Notes under the pieces: generated by a model
Seen by the model: only the letters and a program-made list of their open reading frames with translations
What the model was told of the DNA's origin: nothing
The model's database searches: none
Made by a program: the position numbers and the translations under genes
Shown: positions 35,455-48,039 of the stretch, one piece after another
How positions within the stretch are numbered: position 1 is the first letter of the stretch
Layout: the number at the start of each line of letters is the position of its first letter
Source of the DNA: Flammula alnicola
Lineage: Eukaryota; Basidiomycota; Agaricomycetes; Agaricales; Strophariaceae
Direction of reading: 5' to 3'
NCBI GenBank assembly: GCA_015499995.1
Contig: JADNRV010000007.1
Coordinates: forward strand, 248,001-312,000
Length of the DNA: 64,000 bases

Positions 35455-37552
35455 TCAATCCTATGGGTCTATTATGAGCGGTATACAAGGGAATTGGAAG
35501 GTTAGAATGCTTACCCAGAGCTTAATGAGACCATCCCAGGATGCCGTGATGACCTTGGACTAGAGAAGAAAGAAGTTAGATGTAACGGGGTGATCAGAGC
35601 ATTCACTAAAACTCACAGTATCATGAGGAAGCCACTCGTGGGCGATAACAACCTTTGAATGTGCTTTCAAACGCGACTTAATGCGCCCTGTCTTCCAGTC
35701 CCAGAAGACGACGTTTCCTTCTCCGTCTCCACTGCTGATCCATTTTCCGTCCGGGGAGAAACCGACTTGACAGGCATAGCCTGCAACTGAATGACCTGCA
35801 AACCGCTTCTTGCGATTCTGCCGGAAGTTATCCGTGCTATAAATCAGGATTTGATTATCAAGCGACTGCGCGGCGAAATATTTTTCTGTTGGGTGATGGT
35901 CAGTCTCTAGTTCGGCTTATGATCAGAAAAAAAACCAGGACTTACTTGACGGATGCAGAGTGACGGCTGGCATGGAGTGCATGTGAGGCTCAGCGATATA
36001 TTTAATCACGACCGGAATGTCGAAGTCCCAAGCTCTTATTGTTTTATCGTCCGAGGTCGTAACAAAGCGGCGGTTCTCATCAACGAAGGTGATAGTGTTT
36101 ACTGGCCCAAGATGTTGGTCGTACTCTTGAGTGATTTCTCCAGAATTAATATCGTACTAAAAGTACAAGATGAGGAACCAATTCATTTCATTTCATTAAT
36201 GAGTAGAAAACTCACTTGAATGATTTTTTTGTCGGACATTCCGGCAAGGAAAATATTTTGCTTGTCTTCGTCGGGATGGAAACGGATAACATAAGGGATT
36301 TTGCCGTTGCTGAATCGCTTCAAACATTGTCCAGTTTCTGTATCCCATAATTTCATCTGGCGGTCATAACCGCAAGAAAGAAACCGGCGACCGTCGTTGG
36401 AGAAAGAGACGTCTTTCACAGCTTTTGTATGGCCATGGAACGTTCTCAAGCAATTTCCATGAGTATAAATATCCCAAAGCTAAAATATTCATGTCAGGAA
36501 GCTAAGAAACGGGCAGGCTTGGCAAAATACTGACCTTGATCTTGGTGTCCATGGAGCCACTCAGTAGCAGATGCCCTGTTTCCGGGAAGGTGCGAATGAC
36601 TGAGACGCCCTGTGTATGGCCCGTCCATGTATGCACACAAACTTTGGGAATGAAACACTCTTGCGAGCCAGCCTCCTGCAAGAGGTTCGGATTTTCTGCA
36701 ATAGGAGGAGACATATATGTTCGGCCTTGGTAATCAGTCATAGATTTGCCATGGAATACCGAATATTCTTGGGCATCGATGCCGCGTTTTGGCTTCCCTT
36801 TCTTTGCGATAGATTGCGGCTCCGGCTCTTCTTCCTCCTCCTCTTCTTCGTCACCTTCGCCCGTGCCCTCCAGTCCTGCCAAGAAATGTTGTTGTGGTTC
36901 TTCGCCTTCCCAAGATGCCCAAGGCCCGACATATGCGCCATCACCGTCGACAACTGACACGTCGCCTTTTTGCTTTCGCTTTCGCTTCAAATCTCGTTTT
37001 TGATCTCTTGACGCGCGGAGGGTATCGATAGTGGCGAACTTGTTCGCCTGTGCATTGTCAAAGGATCCAAGGATAGCGGGTGCATTTGGGTCTATGGATG
37101 GATTGGCGGAGTACCCCAAAATTGAATGTGTTAGATGCTGAGCTCGGAAGGCATGCTCAGACATGGATTGCTCTTCTACATGCCCAGCCAACGCGTTTTG
37201 ATTCTTGAAGCGACTTCTGTCACCAAACGGGTTTTCTGGTCCTTGAATAGGGAGAATCATATCTTGGTATGGTATGTTCACGTTCATTTGTGTGTCACTT
37301 GGACGAGTGACCAAAGACGTCATGTTCAAAGGATCCTGAAATTCATTAAGTAGACATATTCGACGATGGAATGCCATTGTTGCTTACCTCCGCCAGAACA
37401 TGAGGGGCAGGATCCGCGCTGGTCGATTCGGACTGCGCTTCGTCAACGCGAGCTTTCTTCGCTACTGGAAGGGCAGACAAACCGAAGGCATCATTTTTCA
37501 CCGACATTATAACATCGTCCTCGTCGGAGGAATAAGATATTGGAAGCGACAT
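35455..37552 (-). CDS. PRP17: Pre-mRNA splicing factor PRP17/CDC40, WD40 protein
   Basis: Prp17 joins the spliceosome for the second catalytic step. The ATG at 37552 gives [16 protein letters not shown]. The N-terminal half has [52 protein letters not shown], an acidic run and [18 protein letters not shown], then [22 protein letters not shown]40 repeats follow over five exons: [100 protein letters not shown] and [15 protein letters not shown]. The last coding exon holds one codon plus stop: a 54-bp intron ends at 35461 and joins Asp-TGA (35460-35455), restoring the usual KLWD end. It starts 226 bp from the divergent Myb gene. Confidence 0.94.
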
Positions 37553-37778
37553 ATGTACTCCGGTGAATGCGCGATGATGGAAGCGCTACACCAAGAAATA
37601 TAAGTAATAGGGAGCCAAGGGAGCTGTAAGGACTACAACTTGCCGATGTTGTATTTTGGAATGAAGTCACAACGAGTCACTCTGTTACGCAGCCGTGACC
37701 TGTTACCGTTTACAGCCTTGCTGGGGCTTCATGTTCTCCGAGTCCCGAGTCTAAACTCACAAGCACTGACATGATTTT

Positions 37779-40188
37779 ATGACTCCTGAGGCCATGGCTG
37801 AAAGAAACATTAGTCGACCGTGGTCAGAAGAAGAAGGTATTGTCTTTATAATTTCTTTCTTCGTTGGTTCCAATATTAATTATGTTTCTCTACAGACCTT
37901 CAACTAAGGCAGGCTGTTGCCCTCTACGGTGAGAACGATAATTGGAAAATCGTTGCCCTTGGGGTACCTGGCCGAACTAACAAGGCTTGTAGGAAGGTAC
38001 GTCAATATATGTCCTATATCATGCAGAATCCAGTGGATCTTATTTTTCTTATTTTATCTTATTATCATCCCATTTAGCGGTGGCTACACTCCCTTCAACC
38101 AAATGTCAAGAAATCAGCCTGGACACCAGGCGAAGATGAACAACTAATAGAACTTTATGAAACATATGGCCCAAAGTGGTCTGCCATTGCGCGACAAATA
38201 CCTGGCAGAACAGACGATGCCTGCTCAAAACGCTACCGAGAAGCGCTCGATCCAAACCTGAAGAAAGATCAATGGACTCCGGATGAAGATGAGCGTCTCA
38301 TGGAAACTTACAATCGCATCGGGGGGAAATGGGGACAAGTGGGTCATGAATTGCAACGCAGTGGCCTAGGTTGCAGAAACAGGTTTGTTCCCACATTCTA
38401 TGGGGATGAGCGGGCCCTGATCACTGTAACAGGTGGCGTCTATTGGAACGCAAAAAAGCTTCTCGGTCATCTCAGCATTCAACTCCTGAACAAACTATCG
38501 ATACGCAAGAAAATCTAGCGCCTTTGGAAGAGGTTTCCCACCACGAAGCCACCCTGGATTTTCAACACTGGCCACCTTACTATCCACCTGAAGCATATCC
38601 CACATTTCCTACAGATGAAGACTCTAGTACTGTGCGCACCTTTCGTGAACCGACGCCAGCAGCATTGGACATTCCAGATCCTAACGTGGCTCCATTTCAA
38701 TTTTCCTCATCATCACTCAGTGCCGCACTCTCCGATCCTCCCCGGCCACCGCCTCCATTACCCCCGGTCAGCGTCAGTAACACTCCAGAGCTCCTGGTTC
38801 AGGATATCCCAAACGATCCCGAACGACAGCCTTCTCTTTCTCCTCTTTCCCAATATAACGGAATCCCAGAGATGAATGACGTCCTGATGGCGCTGGACGA
38901 CTATCCACAAGAACCTATGGATCAACGGAATTTGGAGGCCTCTATAACTCAACTACCTTACGACCCCGATACTTTCAATATTGGCCGACTATCTGATTCT
39001 AGTTTCTACACTTCTGCTTCGCCCATCTTCATCCCATCTGAACTTTCTCGAACATTTGATCCTCTTCAATTTAGCATTTGGAAGCCTCGGACGGTCCCGG
39101 AAATCGACTTTGATAATTCTCCTCGTAGTATTGTTGATAGCCATTCGATATTGAATGACGGCCATGACGATTTATCATCAGCATCATCGACACCATTTAT
39201 ATTCTCCACACCTTTGTCACCCAACTCTAGCCCAAATCCTGGGTCCCTCATGGATTTACCTAATGCTGAGCAGCCGTCTTTGCTATTCGCTCCTCCGAAT
39301 GAATCGCATTTCAATCACCTTCGTCGTACAAGGAAGATAAATTCAAGAAAACCTAAACCCTCGATGAAGATTAGCCTTGCCACTCGACTTTCTTCGGTAC
39401 TGCCTCTGGAGTACGTATTTATTATTATTCTTCCTGATATCACTTTATTTAAATGCTTTTTGGTTTACAGTCCTAATCTTCGCCCGTATGCTTGTGGGCG
39501 CCCAACTTGCTGGCCTGCCGGTGCAACAACAAGCCACAACTGTTTTAGCACATCTGGAGAATTGCTAGATCATAGTAAAGACCAACACTCCGAAGAAGAA
39601 GTTGCTGAAAAGCCGTATCGGTGCTCATTGCCTGGCTGTGAAAAGTCTTGGAAGGTTTGTCGTTTGCTTTCATTCTGTAGATGATCTCATAATTGTTTTC
39701 TCCTGGTTTTCGCAGTCAATAAATGGCCTGCAGTATCATCTGCAAATGTAAGTTTTCTTAATGTCGACCTTCTGTCTCGGGTACTCTCTCTGATATATGA
39801 CGTGGTTATTAGATCCACGGCACACTTTACGCGTGCACTCTTTTCCAGATTTTCTGCACAGCAACCCGGTACACCCGACCAAAGTACTTCCTCTTTAAGC
39901 CCAGAGGAAGTAGAAGATTCAGAACCGGAACGCAAATATGCTTGTCCTCGCCCAGGTTGCTATAAAGCATATCGTCAGCCGAGTGGTTTGCGGTACCATG
40001 TTAAATATGTCAGTCATCTCTTACGTGGTTCTGACTTCCATTTTCTCACAAAACTTGTCATGCCACAGGGCCATCCGCTTGATATGCCTGCTCAACTTTC
40101 TGTGGTACCCCCTGCGTTAGAACGCCAAATACCCACCAAAGCCAAGAAACTACGAGCGAAGCCTCCACCCGAAGCGACAGCTACCTGA
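37779..40188 (+). CDS. Three-repeat Myb protein fused to Sfp1-like C2H2 zinc fingers
   Basis: The ATG at 37779 gives MTPEAMAERNISRPWSEEED. Three Myb/SANT repeats follow: WSEEEDLQLRQAV...CRKRW, WTPGEDEQLIELYETYG...CSKRY and WTPDEDERLMETYNRIGG...CRNRW, each with its tryptophans. A long Pro/Ser-rich region of about 300 residues lies in one exon. The end carries cysteine/histidine pairs: RPYACGRPTCWP...H...H, YRCSLPGCEKSWKSINGLQY-H and YACPRPGCYKAYRQPSGLRY-H-VKYGH, then GHPLDMPAQL. The G-C-x-K-x-Y...G-L-x-Y-H form and the GHP ending resemble Sfp1 zinc fingers. Both parts bind DNA, so this is a transcription factor, target unknown. At least six introns interrupt it. Fusion is supported by a continuous frame through the large exon. 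Confidence 0.82.
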
Positions 40189-40640
40189 AGTTCTAGGATC
40201 CCCTCTATGCTCTCCGAAAATCCGAGGCTACCTCTGGCTTCTCTGATCGTGTGGATGTTGGGATCCTATTCTCATCGCTTAACACAATTCTATCTCGGAC
40301 TATACAATCTAACATGTTTAGCGTGACTGTTTGACACGGTCATGTTGCATTTCTCTCTAATTGCTTTCAACAGCTTTCGTGTTTCGGCACCTCGATCTAA
40401 TTAGATCTTGTTTACCAGCTTTTAGGACCGATTTTCTGTCGCATGGATCTCTGCTTACTTTATCGTGCTCTTAATTTCGGGTATCTAGCGTCAGTAGTAC
40501 CTCTTTATTAATAATGTGCCATATCCAATGAACAATCTGATTCACAAACGCATTCCGGAATAGATATGTGAAGGAAATCCATCCTATTATGCTGCTGGAT
40601 ACAAGTTCGTTACATCGGTACCTATTACCTAAATCGTTAA

Positions 40641-41885
40641 CTATTGCCCAGCTGCGCCAGGACCACCAGGACCAGAAAACTGGTCCGCCCTACAATAGGT
40701 GTCAGAAGGCAAGGCAGATTTATGATCTAACAAACTTACAATGACCGGAGACTAGGATCTGACATAATTTCTTCCATTGAGGGCATGTTGCCAGACTGCA
40801 CGCGGTTCATCTGTACGGATCGGAGTGGTTAAGACCTTAATCACTCGGAGAGTAAAATAGCATTACCATGTTTGCCACGCCTGGATTTGATAGGAGATTT
40901 GCAAGCCCTCCATTGGCCGCCATTTGCTGAGCCATAGCCATAAGTTGAGGGTTGTTCATCATGCTCGCAAGGTCGGGCATTCCGCCTCCTCCTCCCGATG
41001 AACCTCCCATGCCCATGCCTCTCAACATGTCAGCCATTCCACCGAGTCCTGCACCTGCACCGGCTCCCGTACTTGGGGTTTGCGCATCCGAAGGGCTCGA
41101 GCTCACTGCGGTGTCATCGGAAATTCTTTCCTTGGCGTTCTGGAGGCCAGACTTTAGGCCTGCGTTTCCGGGTTCAAGCTTCAATCCCCGGTCAAATGCG
41201 CTAGCCGCTGCCTTGAAGTCTCCAAGGGAATATTGTGCGTGTCTAGGATAACAGATCAGAGTAAGAAGACTTATAGAAACATAGAGAAATTACCCAAGTC
41301 TGTGATATGCTTTAACGAATTTGCTGTCCACGGAGATGGCCTTCTCAGCATCTCCGACTGCTGAAAGATGATCACCCTTGCTTGAGTGTGCCGCAGCCCG
41401 ATTGGAATAATACACTGGATTCGAAGGATCCAACGCAATAGCCTTGGTGTAAAAATCGATAGCAGCGTCATATTGCTTCTGTGACATCTGCGCGTTGCCT
41501 GTTTGCTTGAATTTTTCTGCATTCGCCTTATCTTCTGCTGAAGGACCTGAAGGTTGGGATGAAGACCCTGAAGAGGATGCTTGTGGTCCGGGCGAGGTCA
41601 CTTTGGCCCGGGTCTTTATAAATACATCGAAAATGCTCTGCAGAGTGGCAGGCTTCACAGATAATTTTTGCGCCTGCTGTTGGTTGGATGGATCAACTCC
41701 AAATGCCTCCCCAATACATTGAACTGCGCGGACGCTAAACGAACTTTCTTCAAGAATTTTCAACATAAAAACGCACTGGCAACTTCCAGACCTTCTTGAT
41801 CATCGGCCTTTACTGTCCCTTCTTGGATCGACTGGTTCAAGAACTCGATAATGGCGTATACGAGGTGCTGCTGTTTCTCGGACAT
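40641..41885 (-). CDS. SGT2: SGT2-like TPR co-chaperone (SGTA)
   Basis: SGT2 hands tail-anchored membrane proteins to the GET pathway. The ATG at 41885 gives MSEKQQHLVYAIIEFLNQS, the N-terminal dimerisation helix that binds Get4/Get5. After introns come QCIGEAFGVDPSN, a Ser/Gly linker, and three TPR repeats: AEKFKQTGNAQMSQKQYDAA, YYSNRAAAHSSKGDHLSAVG and YHRLGHAQYSLGDFKAAASA. The C-terminal substrate-binding region is Met/Gly-rich (MADMLRGMGMGGSSGGGGG, SMMNNPQLMAMAQQMAANGG), then MNRVQSGNMPSMEEIMSDPS and a Gly/Pro-rich end. Domain order is the full SGT2/SGTA architecture. The convergent Myb gene ends about 450 bp away. Confidence 0.93.
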
Positions 41886-42038
41886 GGTGATCGGGATCTG
41901 AGGGGTATTGTGACGCAGGGGTAAACAAGTGAAAACAAGTAATCCTTGTGAGCGCAACTGGAACGAACGACTCGAAAACTCAGACTTCTTCATCCTCTCG
42001 AATTCAAGAAGAATTCAAGCGAAATCTAAATATTCGCA

Positions 42039-43699
42039 ATGTCGTTCCTTTGCCGCATTTCCGGAGAGTTGCCCCAGGAACCTGTTGTCACAAAATCTGG
42101 CAATGTTTATGAGCGACGACTCATAGTAAAGTACATTACAGAGAATGGGACCGACCCAGTAACAGGAGAAAAATTGGAGGAATCAGATCTTACTGTTGTG
42201 AAAGGATGTACGTGTCATTGTCTCCTTTAACTTCCTCTCCAGGTCCCCTCCGTTACTCTGCAAGCAGTAAGCTGACAATAGAATACCTTTTTTCAGCTCC
42301 AGCGACTGCACCTCCCCGTCCACCGACACATGCATCTGTTCCTGCCCTCCTTCACTCACTCCAGAATGAATGGGACGCAATCGTCCTTGGCACATATAAC
42401 GCGGAACAAAAGTTGAATGCAACGCGTCAGGAGCTGAGCTACGCGCTTTACGAACTGGATGCTGCCCGCAGAGTCGTCGCACGTGTAATCCGCGAGCGTG
42501 ATGCAGCAAGAGAGTACGTATGCCTAATGTCTATCACTGAAACCCAGGTTTAACTATTTATTCGCAGAGCTCTTGCAAACATTCAAGCTTCCATGGGAGT
42601 CGCTCCTTCAGCACCTGCCGAAGACGTCGAGATGGCGGAGGAGGGTGGCGTAGAAGCTGGTTTGCCAGCTAACATCACTGCCCAAATCGACGAGACCCAT
42701 CAAACTTTGAGCGCTGCTCGCAAAAAACGCAAGCCAGCCCCCGGATACGCAACCGTCGCAGAAGTCAAAACCTTTGTCGCTTCGCACACCATTCCGTCTC
42801 TCCATTCCGCATCGCCTTCTGGAATCACAAGTTTGGCTATCTCTCATGCTAACCCTTCACAATTTTTGACCGGTGGCAACGACAAGGTCGTGCAGCTATA
42901 CGACAAGAGCACCGACAAGGTCTTGGCCTCCTTGAAGGGCCACACCAAAAAAATCAACCATGTTGCTTTGCGCGAGGCCAGTGGCGAACCTACCCTCATT
43001 CTATCGGCTGGCGCAGACAAAATTGCCAAAGTCTGGTCCCACGACACTGCATCGGGAGAATATATCCCCAAATCCACCGTTCGTTCGCACAAAGGCGAAC
43101 TCACTGGTCTTGCAGTACATCCCACCTCGACTCTATATGCCCTTTCTTCCACCGATAAGACGTATTCCCTCCACGATTTGTCGAATTTCAGTCAGATTTT
43201 CCGCTCTGCGCCTTCAGAAGAGGCGTTTACTTCGCTGGCCATTCATCCCGATGGAACACTCCTTGGTCTCGGTACCCCAACATCGACCATCCAAATTTAC
43301 GACATCCGTACAGGCGCCATCGCTGCGTCGCTTTCGCCCCCTGATGCTGCCCCCTTTACTGTCAACACCCTTGCCTTCTCCGAAAATGGGTACCACCTGC
43401 TGGCTCCCAGTTCGCTGTCGTCGGTCGCTATTTGGGATCTGCGAAAGCAGAAAACCACCCACACCATCTCGCTCGGCGACGACTTCAAGATCAACAGAGT
43501 CTCGTTTGACACCAGCGCGCAGTTCCTAGGTGTTGCGGGCAGCCTCGGTGCAAGGATTTTCGCGCACAAGACATGGGAGGAGCTTCTCAGACTCGAAGAA
43601 GGAGGAGAGGTTTCAGATTTTGCTTTCGGTGAACAAGGCAAGGAAATTTGGGGTGCCACGGGCAGAGAAGTCAGGATTTGGAGTCTGCCTGCTGCTTAA
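42039..43699 (+). CDS. PRP19: U-box E3 ligase and splicing factor PRP19
   Basis: Prp19 is the core of the NineTeen complex that activates the spliceosome. The ATG at 42039 gives the U-box: MSFLCRISGELPQEPVVTKS, YERRLIVKYITENGTDPVTG and LEESDLTVVKG. After a first intron joining Gly-Ser (GSPATAPPRPP) comes the tetramerising coiled-coil region (SVPALLHSLQNEWDAIVL, LNATRQELSYALYELDAARR). The large last exon has the seven-blade WD40 domain: SGITSLAISHANPSQFLTGG, VLASLKGHTKKINHVAL, HKGELTGLAVHP, IHPDGTLLGLGTP, ENGYHLLAPSSLSSVAIWDL and FAFGEQGKEIWGATGREVRI, ending SLPAA at 43699. Only three introns are used. All domains are complete. It sits 150 bp from the divergent SGT2 gene. Confidence 0.96.
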
Positions 43700-44043
43700 T
43701 GTACAGTACTTACCTGCTTGTATTATGTCCTTGTTGTGTTCCATAAAACGTATTTTATCCTATTACCCTCTTTTTTCTCCCTGTTTTATTTTTCCGATCA
43801 AAGGTTTGAAATCGTATCACACAGTAAGGGGTTTTGAATCATTGTATGTCATTGCAGTCGTTTAAGGTACATGAGTACATGAGAATGTAGAGGTTATGCA
43901 GTTATCGCCCAAAAAAGTGATGAGTGAGTGAATGAAGAACGTGAAGGGAATAATAGTTATGCTAAAAAGTGAAGGGCATTTCAAATGATACAGTGGTATG
44001 CGTAAAAAAAAAAAAGTCATTATCTCCAGCGCCGAAAGGGCGT

Positions 44044-46838
44044 CTAAGACCAGGTAGAGGGCCCAACGAAACCCGATGCGGGTAGGGGTTTAAATGGCAT
44101 GCCGTTCGCATCCGCTGTATTCATCCATACACTGCGAAGAAAGAAAGAGAAATCAGCAATTGTTGGAGCTTGCGGACGACGAATAGAGAGAGACTCACGT
44201 ATTGCCCCACCAGTTGAGCTGAATGCCGCCCGTTTTGGCCAATCCCAATGCGAAGAAGATCACAATCGTAGAAAGCGCGACGCCAGCGTCGAGAGCTGCA
44301 GAGAGGATGTAGTTGTATCGCATCCACCATCTGAAGTGGAAACGGCGGATGACGTAGTTGAAGATGAAGCCCCAAAGCACCCAGGAGATGTAGTTGATTC
44401 CAGAGGCGGGTGGCATGGCACCGAGGCCGGCGAAGAAGACAGGGACGTTGATGTAGCGCCAGATGGACAGAGGCCATTTACGAGCGGCAAGGTAGAAGGG
44501 GATGGGGGCGAGGATGCCGATGGGGAAGAACCAGAGCAAGCCAGAGTATCTGAATCGCAAAAGAGTAAGTGACTGGATTTTTGGGAAGATAGAAGTGAAA
44601 CTTACGGAGCTCCAGGGCTGAAGAGACGACGCGGTCCGACAGCTCCCCAGATGACAGACGCAGTCGCAAATGTAGTAGATCCTGGGCATATGAAGCCTTG
44701 CTTCTGTCCGGGCGTGCAGATATCTTCGATGTTGTTCAACATCCAGTCCTGGATGACAGTAACCCAAATGCAGGCAATGACGGCTGCGACAACCTGAACC
44801 GAGAACATCATGCGAGGAGGGACCTTCATGTAGTGGCCAAGCTTGAGATCGCCTGCAAAGTTGATGGCCTGGTTGCAAGTAATGAACGCGATCGTCTTGA
44901 AGCACACGTTGGCAATGGGGCGTCCAGGAATCATGTAGCCGGCAATAAGTTCGTACATCACCTGCGTTGGCACTTGCTGATTGGTGATAGCCTGCAGCAT
45001 GGAAAGGGGGATGGCGAGGATGAAGGATAAGAGGATACCGACAACGGCGGCCCAGATAGGCAGCTGGGTTGGGAAGATCTCGATGGAGATGCAGAAGAAC
45101 GCAAAGGCGATGGCGCCAACGATGGCGTACCACCACATAGGGACTTCAGGGTAGTATTGCATGAGACGAGCGTGCACATCGCGTTCGTCCTTCAAGGTGT
45201 TACGGAAGCGACGGACGATATCCTTGCGGAACCACAAGAAGGTGTGGACGAAGACAGATGGGAATGCTGCGAAGGCGATACCGCACGCCAGGGCTTGCGT
45301 AGTGGAGATGAAGACTGGCGAATATGCTGCGTATTTGACAGGATCGAAAATGCCGTTAGTGATGATTTGCGAGGCCTGATACATGTTTCCAGTGTTATCG
45401 AACGAGATAATGGCAGAAATCGGGAAGTAAGCTGCGTTCCAGACATTGGTGACTGAAATAGGGTTGTTAGACTCGGATAAAATGGAGTAGACATAATTGC
45501 TCACAGTAAAGAATGGGAGCAAAGATCCAAAACATGAGAATGAAGGCAACACCCGTGTTCATTTGTGACCACCACTGTGAATCGTAAAATCAGAAACCGA
45601 AAGAATGTAAGCAAGCGAGAAGACGCACTGGTGTTACAAGAGGGCTGCCGATGAAAGCAATCATAGACCAGTCGAAAGTGAGGACGCTCATTCCCAAGCC
45701 GGTGTTCGTTCCGAACAACGCATTGACGACGACGTTGTTAGGAGCGATCCAGCATACCCAGTTGAACATGCTCAAGGCCGTGAAGAGATATCCCGGAACC
45801 CAATACCAAATAAAGCTACAGGCCATGGCGATGCAGAAGAAGCGTTCACGGGTCATGTGGCCACGGTCGCGCTTGCCATAATTTTTGTGGAGGGTGTTGA
45901 ACAAGGCGGAGTTGACCAAGGCGCCGGGCCAGATCATGCTTGATGGCCAAACGACGAATTGGCGCAACAAGCCACCGAGGGAGAAACCGAGAATTTGGGA
46001 GCCGAGGGCGAGGAGCAATTGGAAGCTCATTGGAGTGTTCATGCCATAGAAAACGCGGGCGGTAAGGACGACCTCGGTCGAATAGGCACCTCCGACAACG
46101 ACGTTGGCCATAACTGTAATGCAGACGTGCTCCTTGATGGAGAAGGGACCCGGGTTGAGCGACCAGACATAACCGAAGGTGTTGAAGCGTGTTGTGGGAA
46201 GGACAGCTGCAAGTCCCCGACCAAGAGGAAGACAGACAAGCTGGGCAACGATGCCAGTGAGGTAAACGGAGGGGTCTGATAAATTGTTGTGAGCACAAGG
46301 CAGACGAAGACATATAAAATGACGTACAGCGCATAGAGAAAATTTGATTCAAACCCGAACTCAAGAGAACGAAAATAATACCCAAGAACCACATGCGGAA
46401 TGTGTTGACAGGCATCAACGGATCGTCAACGCTTGAGACTGAAGCTCGCACTTCTGGGTAGGGCGATTCACTGTTGCGCAAGGGGTCAGAAATAAAAATA
46501 CCAGAAAGTGGACGTATAACCTACTCGTCAAAATCAATGGCGGTCGAATTTCTTGACTCCGCTCGTGAAGTTGAGTACCGATCAGAGTCCAGATGAGACT
46601 CGGCGTCGACGTCGGATGAAAGCCATTGCTTTCCGCCCTTCTTCTCTTCGGTTTTTTCGACAGAGACGAAGGAAGGAGGGCGAGATAAGTTGTAATTGGG
46701 ATCATTCAAGTGCTCCATGACGAAGTCGACGTCCTCTGGAACGTCGGGAACATTGCGGACACGCATTTCATTAGCTTCGATTCCGTCGACAGATTGGAAT
46801 CGCTCAGTCGAAGAAGTGTAAGGTCTAGCCTCTTCCAT
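44044..46838 (-). CDS. OPT-family oligopeptide transporter
   Basis: OPT proteins carry tetra- and pentapeptides or related compounds into the cell with protons. The ATG at 46838 gives an acidic cytosolic N-terminus (MEEARPYTSSTERFQS, VPDVPEDVDFVMEHLNDPNY). Then come DDPLMPVNTFRMWFLG and many membrane segments: YLTGIVAQLVCLPLGRGLA, GYVWSLNPGPFSIKEHVCI (the conserved NPGPF motif), GSQILGFSLGGLLRQFVVWP, FCIAMACSFIWYWVPGYLF, DWSMIAFIGSPLVTPW, IPLSMLQAITNQQVPTQVMY and INVPVFFAGLGAMPPASGIN, with the end KPLPASGFVGPSTWS at 44044. Eight or more introns interrupt it. The motifs and length are those of an intact fungal OPT; the substrate is not predictable. Confidence 0.93.
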
Positions 46839-47462
46839 GGCGAGGGTATGGTTGGACGTAGGTGGTGAATAAAATGGAGGAGGACCGCAAGGGGGGGATG
46901 GCGGGATATCGAAACTAAATGGGACAGCCGTCTTTTTGAGGAGAAACGGCCTCAATCTCACGGGAAAGCCACAAGATTACATTTCGCAAAGAATCTGATT
47001 GATTCCGAGTTCGCAGGATAGAAGCCAGGAGGCGGATGTCCCGAAACAATTAGACAATAGTGGCCAATAACAAGTGATTTCCACCGCGGACGACTCGAGT
47101 CAGATGTAAACTTAGGGTCGCATCCATATTGATTTCCCATGGACCGTTGACTCGGAGGCCCGGTCATATTGCACGAATTTGTGCTGTCCCATAGGCCCTA
47201 TGAAACCTCTAACGAGGGGTTTATGGTCTCCGTAAACTGTGAAAAGAGAGGTATTAGAGGTCGAAAAACTCGCAGAAGAGTCGCGAACGCACCGCCATAG
47301 TGGGAAATATGATATGGAAGTCAGTTTGGCTCCGGGAAAGTGATATTGGGGGTTATTGTCGTTATTGTGTTAGCGCACGATGAGAGTCCAAGAACGAACA
47401 CACAGTTGCCGAGCGCGCTCCATTTTGGGATGCTCTTCGATCAGCTGAGTTGACAGTTCTTT
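46839..47462. other. OPT promoter region, no gene seen
   Basis: About 620 bp upstream of the OPT start. No supported reading frame. The stretch contains direct hydrophobic-codon frames on the minus strand that lack a splice structure. Confidence 0.4.
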
Positions 47463-48039
47463 TTGTTCTCTCAAATCCAATCGGCCCGATCAACCTATTA
47501 CGTAACATTCAACTCGCATCTTGTGCCTGACGATATATATTCGAGCTACCAAATCTATCTTGCATCGAGCAATTGTCCTTCAGCCAAGAGCAACCTAGCC
47601 CTCTTCGACGTCGTAATTTACTTATTATCTACCCTTTTTCCCTTCTCGCTATTTCATATCCCGATTGTCGTAGTGAGGATCCGTTATTATGACTCCAGGA
47701 CCTTTTCTCTCACTGCTGCCACGAGATCTATTTTCAACATACAATATGCTCACCCAATCTCGACAACAGACGCGAGCAACACGAGAGCTCTGGATTCCCT
47801 CCACTCACGATTCGAAGCAATTCCATCCGTAGCTGCAAAGTATCAAAAAATTGGAACATATATCAAGCATACGTACGCCTCTTATCTTATCTTGCTGCAT
47901 TATGTCACGGAATTTATTTTGGGTAGCCGGCGCCTGCCTAATTAATTCATTGGACATTCTTCATATTTCTGCTCTCAGGCATTCGTCAAGGCAGAGTCTC
48001 CATTTTCACGAGCTGGATCGTGCTGTTGAGCGTTTGTAA
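47463..48039 (+). CDS. Possible small spliced gene of unknown function
   Basis: An open frame runs from about 47,463 and contains DSLHSRFEAIPSVAAKYQKI followed by GTYIKHT. A GTACGC donor at 47,873 and a CTCTCAG acceptor ending at 47,978 (106-bp intron) join it in frame to HSSRQSLHFHELDRAVERL and a stop at 48,039. That join and the helical, charged composition suggest real protein. However, the frame has no ATG, so an upstream exon is needed and I cannot place it. No family is recognised. The 5' limit given is only the limit of the open frame. Confidence 0.22.

Noticed and set aside
33502..46838. Repeat peptide gene and OPT transporter as one uptake or export system
   Set aside because: They are 10 kb apart with unrelated housekeeping genes between; nothing supports a link.
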